Below the pieces are notes generated by a model that was given only the letters and a program-made list of their open reading frames with translations, was not told the origin of the DNA and did no database searches. Position numbers and translations under genes: made by a program. Shown piece after piece: positions 5,623-6,166 of a stretch of 6,166 nucleotides of DNA (position 1 is the stretch's first letter; each line of letters starts with the position of its first letter). The stretch is from DATACZ01 sp036258795 (GTDB lineage Bacteria; Actinomycetota; CADDZG01; JAHWKV01): contig DATACZ010000054.1 of the NCBI GenBank assembly GCA_036258795.1, positions 1 through 6,166 on the forward strand. The letters run 5' to 3'.

Positions 5623-5649
5623 GCCGGGCACCTCCTCCGAGCGCCCGGC
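5623..5649 (+). terminator. GC-rich stem-loop after the second coiled-coil gene
   Basis: GCCGGGC (5623-5629) and GCCCGGC (5643-5649) form a 7-bp stem with a 13-base loop, two bases after the stop codon. There is no T-run. It may be a terminator or attenuator between this gene and the next. Its 5' arm, with the following A, is identical to that of the hairpin at 4547. Confidence 0.4.
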
Positions 5650-5702
5650 TCGAGAAAGACACCATTCGGCGTGATGCTTCCGATTTCCCCCCTACCAGGG
5701 CA

Positions 5703-6166
5703 GTGAAGCTGGCCAAGGACCGACAAGTAAAGCCCGAGAGCATGGTTCTCGAGTCCTTGATCGCGGACTTTGCGCGTGAAATCCAGGTCCTTGCCGCTCC
5801 GGAGCTTACCGAGGATCGAAGCGAGCGCGGCCCAGTCGAAGAGCCCTCGCCTGAGGAGAAGCCCCTCCCGAACGCAGATGCCCCGAAGGCTCAGAGGCGT
5901 CCGGCGACAAGCGTACCGCCCAAGCCTGATGTCCCCCCGCGCATCGCGGCCGTGCCGGTCCAGGAGAGGCCGCCCTCGAGCCCAGGTCCCCGGAAGGATC
6001 GGAAGCATGTCGCGACAAGCGTGCCCCCGAGGTCACCTGTTACTCGGCCAATCGCGGCGCCCGTCCAGGAAGGGCACGAAGTCAGCTCGGTAGCCTCGAA
6101 AGAACAGAATCGCCGGCCACACGCGGCTCCTATTAGGCTCAGGAAATTTCAAGATGGCTCTTGGAT
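5703..6166 (+). CDS. Proline-rich repeat protein (3' end outside window)
   Basis: Frame 3 is open from 5589 to the window edge. The first usable start in it is GTG 5703; ATG 5742 is the alternative, and neither has a clear ribosome site. About 154 residues are visible. A helical N-terminal segment (VKLAKDRQVKPESMVLESLI..., to about residue 33) is followed by a long Pro/Glu/Arg/Ser/Ala-rich, probably disordered region. This carries imperfect repeats of 35-36 residues containing ATSVPP, IAA and PVQE. Codon third positions are G/C-rich, as in the neighbours, which supports coding. No signal peptide, membrane segment or known domain is seen. It follows the second coiled-coil gene by 82 bases in the same direction and may be co-transcribed. 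I do not recognise the family. Low-complexity linkers of this kind occur in large cytoskeletal or envelope proteins. Confidence 0.6.
   Translation, partial: MKLAKDRQVKPESMVLESLIADFAREIQVLAAPELTEDRSERGPVEEPSPEEKPLPNADAPKAQRRPATSVPPKPDVPPRIAAVPVQERPPSSPGPRKDRKHVATSVPPRSPVTRPIAAPVQEGHEVSSVASKEQNRRPHAAPIRLRKFQDGSW
5880..6166 (+). repeat. Imperfect ~105-108 bp coding repeats
   Basis: Units start at 5880, 5985 and 6093, so the periods are 105 and 108 bases. Unit 1 reads APKAQRRP-ATSVPP...IAAVPVQE. Unit 2 reads GPRKDRKHV-ATSVPP...IAA-PVQE. Unit 3 begins ASKEQNRRPHAAP and runs into the window edge. DNA identity is highest at GCGACAAGCGT (5904-5914 and 6012-6022), ATCGCGGC (5943 and 6051) and GTCCAGGA (5958 and 6063). 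All length differences are whole codons. Confidence 0.65.

Noticed and set aside
5770..6093. Alternative + strand frame rich in Arg/Ser/Pro, and minus-strand frames at 5589-6036
   Set aside because: They are shadows of the proline-rich gene. Their codon third positions and lack of ribosome sites fit worse than the chosen frame.

Overview
The window looks like a chromosomal segment of a GC-rich actinobacterium (Actinomycetota). The signs are two DivIVA-type coiled-coil proteins with Ala/Glu-rich helices, several GTG starts, a probable leaderless transcript, and a luciferase-like (LLM) flavin oxidoreductase paired with a trehalose-synthase-like GH13 enzyme. I cannot place it below phylum, and I see no transposase, phage gene, tRNA, rRNA or CRISPR array.

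Left part (1-2901, + strand): the last 25 codons of a membrane protein end at 78. After a gap of about 180 bases comes an LLM-class oxidoreductase (260-1228). It is translationally coupled through an ATGA overlap to a GH13 alpha-amylase/trehalose-synthase-like enzyme (1225-2901). The two very probably form one operon for sugar or alpha-glucan metabolism. A convergent RidA/YjgF-family gene on the minus strand (3310-2915) ends 13 bases from the GH13 stop.

Middle (3311-3813): about 500 bases with no gene I can support, but with several strong GC-rich hairpins. It ends in a good sigma-70-type promoter (TTGACC / TACAAT) only 9 bases before a GTG codon.

Right part (3814-6166, + strand): a canonical DivIVA-domain protein with 11-residue coiled-coil repeats. 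Then come a terminator-like hairpin, a 250-base gap holding a perfect DnaA-box match and a foldable leader, and a second DivIVA-like coiled-coil protein whose N-terminal signature is degenerate. Last is the start of a proline-rich protein, open to the window edge, built on imperfect repeats of about 35 residues. These three genes look like a cell-pole or envelope-growth scaffold locus. DivIVA/Wag31, Scy and FilP of actinobacteria are the nearest known analogues. The function of this set is inference.
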